This document shows, in pieces, positions 7,920 through 10,296 of a stretch of DNA of 10,296 bases; position 1 is the stretch's first letter; each line of letters opens with the position of its first letter. The DNA is from Bacteroidales bacterium UBA1179 (GTDB lineage: Bacteria; Bacteroidota; Bacteroidia; Bacteroidales; Bacteroidaceae). Made by a program: the position numbers and the translations under genes. The notes under the pieces were generated by a model. The model worked only from the letters and a program-made list of their open reading frames with translations, was not told where the DNA came from and ran no database searches. The DNA is taken from the NCBI GenBank assembly GCA_002309915.1, contig DBYT01000122.1, positions 9,023 to 19,318 on the forward strand, written 5' to 3'.

Positions 7920-8999
7920 CTATTCCAATCGGATTTTGCTGATGACTGGATAGTGGTCACTGTCCTTCTGGGTGCGGTCTATCCGGGTGTGTAAGGGGGT
8001 GATGTTTCTGCTGCAGAAGATATGGTCTATGCGATAGTACAGTTTGTACTCATGGTATGTTATGCCCATTCCAACGCCGGATTTGGCGTATGCATCGGTC
8101 ATGAAACGGTTGAACACATGATGGGAGTATGAGAGCGGGGTGTCATTGAAGTCTCCGCACACAATAATGTATTTTGCTGTCTCTTTACGGGCGCGGTCTG
8201 CAATCATTCGCGCCTGTCTGGCTCTCTGTGAGGTTGATTCAAGAAGGTTCTTGAGTACCTTCTTGGATGCCTTGTAGTGTGTGCTGTCGGTAGGGTTCTT
8301 TATGAATTTATGATATTCCGAAATCTCGGTGTCATTAAGCTTGTTGGACTGAAGATGGCAGTTATATACGGCCATAGTATCACTGCCAACAAGGATTCTT
8401 AGATACAGACAGCCGTTTCCGGAGTTCTCAAAGTTTATGGTTTCACTGCCTGCAACAGGATACTTTGAAAAATAGGCCTCGCTCGAAGAGGCTGCTGATA
8501 CTCCTACGTACGGGTAGATGGAAGTTACTTTCCTGTCACGTGATGCCTTGTTGATGATATCACGTGGTGCCTCCTGGATGAATACCATATCGGCATCAAG
8601 TTTCAGGATATAATTCAGTACAGGGTTGTTTAGCGTCCAGTCCTTGTTGTCGTCTATGCCAAGTCCTTCTGTATTGTAGGATATTACGGATAAATACGGT
8701 TCCTTTACATCATGTGACTTGAACAGATGCAGGGGGAAATACCGTAATGTGGGAATCAGACAAATCAGTATGGTTGCCAGTGGCACAAGCGCACCTTTTT
8801 TCCATGTGAGCAGCCACAGAATCAGGAACACCAGATTCAGAGAATAAAGGAACGGAAACGCCAATCCGGATAGTGAGGCAAAGGGCCACTTTCCTATGGG
8901 TGCTGCCATTGAACCGTAGCAACTGAATATAAGGAGCAGTGCAATCAGTAGATTGACAGCCAGAAGAGGATATGCCAACAGTTTTCCTAAAAACTTCAT
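7920..8999 (-). CDS. Membrane-anchored endonuclease/exonuclease/phosphatase (EEP) family protein
   Basis: 359 aa. Three predicted membrane helices at about 7-27, 43-66 and 70-90 precede an EEP (DNase I-like) domain at about 102-359. The metal-binding and catalytic residues of the fold are all visible: N109 in ISYNTEG, E143 in FIQEAP, H215 in NCHLQS, D283 and N285 in CGDFNDTP, D325/H326 in RIDHIF and D348/H349 in DSDHYPV. The family includes nucleases and phosphodiesterases or phosphatases acting on nucleic acids, inositol phosphates or sphingomyelin; the substrate cannot be read from sequence. By the positive-inside pattern (KK at 67-68 after the second helix) the catalytic domain after an odd number of helices probably faces the periplasm, which is an inference. 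The ATG at 8999 overlaps the TGA of the upstream rhomboid gene (ATGA), so translation is likely coupled. It is the last gene of the leftward operon and ends 4 bases from the lacZ stop. Confidence 0.9.
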   Translation of the reverse strand: MKFLGKLLAYPLLAVNLLIALLLIFSCYGSMAAPIGKWPFASLSGLAFPFLYSLNLVFLILWLLTWKKGALVPLATILICLIPTLRYFPLHLFKSHDVKEPYLSVISYNTEGLGIDDNKDWTLNNPVLNYILKLDADMVFIQEAPRDIINKASRDRKVTSIYPYVGVSAASSSEAYFSKYPVAGSETINFENSGNGCLYLRILVGSDTMAVYNCHLQSNKLNDTEISEYHKFIKNPTDSTHYKASKKVLKNLLESTSQRARQARMIADRARKETAKYIIVCGDFNDTPLSYSHHVFNRFMTDAYAKSGVGMGITYHEYKLYYRIDHIFCSRNITPLHTRIDRTQKDSDHYPVISKIRLE

Positions 9000-9706
9000 T
9001 TTTTGCTGAGAAGTTTATCCAGCCAGACTGCAACTGCTGTAACAGGGGTGGTTATATCCTTTCCCTTGCGGAGCAGGTAATGGAATGCCCAACCTACAGC
9101 TGCGGCACCCAGGTGAATCAGGTCTGTGGCCGGATTGACATGAGGCAGCATTGCCACGTCTATGATGCCAATTACAATGACAATGTATTTTATCTTGACC
9201 GGGCCGATGAGCGGTATGGGCTCGGTTGTGTCGGGTACACGGAATGCCAGGGCTGTGCAGATGGCCAGGATGCAGGCCGAGCAGAGCGGGACGCTGCCTG
9301 TCCAGTCTTTTAGCTGAAGTGACGGGAACAGCATGAATAAGCCGGTGAAAACGACCATTCCTGCAATTCCGCCCAGTATATAAAGTCCACGCAGGTTGTT
9401 TGATGTAAAGTACCGCATGAACACGTTTCCCAGCCAGTACAGGATAATCATGTTGAATATGAGGTGCCACAGGCCCCAACTGGCAAAAAGTGATGTTACA
9501 ATACTCCAAGGTCTTCTGATAAGCAGATAGGGGCTCCATGGGTAGTTGCACACGATGTATGCATATCGGTCCTCACCGAAAGAAAACAGGGTGAAGTTGA
9601 TATCCATCAGTAGCATGGCCAGGAATACGGCGCAGTTGATGAACACCAGGCGTGTCACTATGTCGCCGGAGCGGAATTTGGATATCAGTTCGTCAAGCAG
9701 ACTCAT
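8996..9706 (-). CDS. Rhomboid family intramembrane protein with altered serine motif
   Basis: 236 aa, polytopic. Helices lie at about 17-35, 67-98, 107-128, 140-156, 173-187 and 196-212. Rhomboid marks are present: WHLIFNM with H81 and N85 in the second core helix, and H198 in DLIHLGAAAVGW in the last. The serine motif, normally GxSG, reads LCSA around S143, so both glycines are replaced although the Ser and His remain. Rhomboids cleave membrane proteins within or near their transmembrane segments; activity here is uncertain, and it may be a weak protease or a non-proteolytic rhomboid. The C-terminal tail after the last helix is short (about 24 residues). I place the start at the ATG at 9706, which shares one base with the upstream TGA (TGATG); a GTG one codon earlier is possible. 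Coupled on both sides in a three-gene operon. Confidence 0.88.
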   Translation of the reverse strand: MSLLDELISKFRSGDIVTRLVFINCAVFLAMLLMDINFTLFSFGEDRYAYIVCNYPWSPYLLIRRPWSIVTSLFASWGLWHLIFNMIILYWLGNVFMRYFTSNNLRGLYILGGIAGMVVFTGLFMLFPSLQLKDWTGSVPLCSACILAICTALAFRVPDTTEPIPLIGPVKIKYIVIVIGIIDVAMLPHVNPATDLIHLGAAAVGWAFHYLLRKGKDITTPVTAVAVWLDKLLSKK

Positions 9707-10296
9707 CACCAGGTGAATTTGATATGGTTGTCCTTACGTTCCTTGTGCTTCCAATAGAGCAGGATAAGGAATCCGGTAAGCATTCCGCCCAGATGCGCAA
9801 AGTGGGCAACGTTATCTGCAGCGCTGCCTCTGATGCCAAGGCCAAGTTCCAGAATGACATAACCTACAACCAGCCACTTGGCCTTGATGGGGAACGGGAA
9901 GGGTATTATGAACAGCTGGTTGTCAGGGAAGGTCATTCCGTAACCCAGCAGAATTCCGTATACTGCGCCCGATGCTCCTACGGTAAGAATGCGGTCCAGA
10001 TACTGCAGCATGGGCATTGTCATTCCGTTGCCTATTGCTACGACCTCATAATGGGAATAAACCAGGCCGTAATGTACAAACTGGCAGAGTTCCTGAGTGA
10101 GTCCTGCGCCTATGCCGCAGAGCAGATAGAACAGCAGGAACTTTTTTGATCCCCACTGGAATTCCATGATGCGTCCGAACATCCAGACGGCGAACATGTT
10201 GAAGAATATGTGCTGGAATCCTTCATGAAGGAACATGTATGTAATCAACTGCCATATCCTGAAACTTGGAGCCAGGAAGAAATGCAGTCCCAGCAG
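9706..10296 (-). CDS. Rhomboid family intramembrane serine protease (5' end outside window)
   Basis: The frame stays open to the right edge; 196 residues are visible and the start is missing. The protein enters at LLGLHFFLAPSFRIWQLITY, which corresponds to the region after the first rhomboid helix, so only a short N-terminal part is absent. Canonical protease features in visible numbering: HIFFNM (H29, N33), catalytic Ser S109 in VGASGAVYG, and catalytic His H168 in NVAHFAHLGG. These form the intramembrane Ser-His dyad of GlpG-like rhomboids. A basic tail (KHKERKDNH) follows the last helix at about 170-182. It likely cleaves single-pass membrane proteins in the inner membrane; substrates are unknown. 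Its TGA at 9708-9706 overlaps the next start codon by one base, indicating co-translation with the second rhomboid. The operon promoter lies beyond the window. Confidence 0.93.
   Translation of the reverse strand: MLGLHFFLAPSFRIWQLITYMFLHEGFQHIFFNMFAVWMFGRIMEFQWGSKKFLLFYLLCGIGAGLTQELCQFVHYGLVYSHYEVVAIGNGMTMPMLQYLDRILTVGASGAVYGILLGYGMTFPDNQLFIIPFPFPIKAKWLVVGYVILELGLGIRGSAADNVAHFAHLGGMLTGFLILLYWKHKERKDNHIKFTW

Noticed and set aside
7948..7965. Short hairpin just past the lacZ stop as a possible terminator
   Set aside because: The stem has a 2-base loop and no following T-run, and it falls in the codons for the conserved DSDHYPV motif of the EEP protein.
9015..9551. 178-codon open frame on the same strand as the second rhomboid, in another frame
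   Set aside because: It overlaps a recognised rhomboid gene almost fully, and its product is rich in His, Arg, Pro and Cys with no domain, as expected for an out-of-frame shadow.
9707..9709. GTG start one codon before the ATG of the second rhomboid
   Set aside because: The adjacent ATG forms a standard TGATG overlap with the upstream stop; the one-residue difference cannot be settled, so the ATG was chosen.

Overview
The window looks like chromosomal DNA of a Bacteroidota member, most likely order Bacteroidales. The evidence is a fused SecD-SecF protein, promoters of the TTTG / TAnnTTTG type in place of E. coli boxes, A/T-rich leaders without clear Shine-Dalgarno sequences, a secreted GH2 beta-galactosidase, and a tandem rhomboid / membrane-anchored EEP gene set as seen in gut Bacteroidales. 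Base composition is about half G+C. Genus cannot be settled from the window. There are no RNA genes, IS elements, CRISPR arrays or phage genes.

Layout, left to right. The left edge holds the first 59 codons of a 2-oxoacid:ferredoxin oxidoreductase alpha subunit (korA-like), read leftward. About 345 to 1554 is a leftward gene for a secreted protein with Sel1/TPR-like repeats, a glycine-rich stretch and a C-terminal TonB-type domain; an intrinsic terminator follows it. Next is secDF (leftward, 996 aa), with its own strong terminator. A compact divergent promoter region at about 4716 to 4778 separates secDF from a rightward GH2 beta-galactosidase with a signal peptide. That gene ends 4 bases from the stop of the opposing operon. 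The opposing operon runs leftward from the right edge: canonical rhomboid protease (5' end outside the window), a second rhomboid with a degenerate serine motif, and a membrane-anchored endonuclease/exonuclease/phosphatase (EEP) family protein. The three reading frames overlap by 1 to 4 bases.

How they work together. Most genes are envelope-related: SecDF drives late steps of protein export, on which the beta-galactosidase and the Sel1-TonB_C protein depend, and the rhomboid/EEP operon encodes inner-membrane proteins. No shared pathway is evident beyond that. I see mainly conserved housekeeping and envelope genes and no clear new defence or mobile system. The points most worth checking are the Sel1/Gly-rich/TonB_C architecture without a membrane anchor, the altered GxSG motif of the second rhomboid, the near-leaderless beta-galactosidase transcript predicted from its promoter, and the imperfect dyad in the shared secDF/lacZ promoter region.
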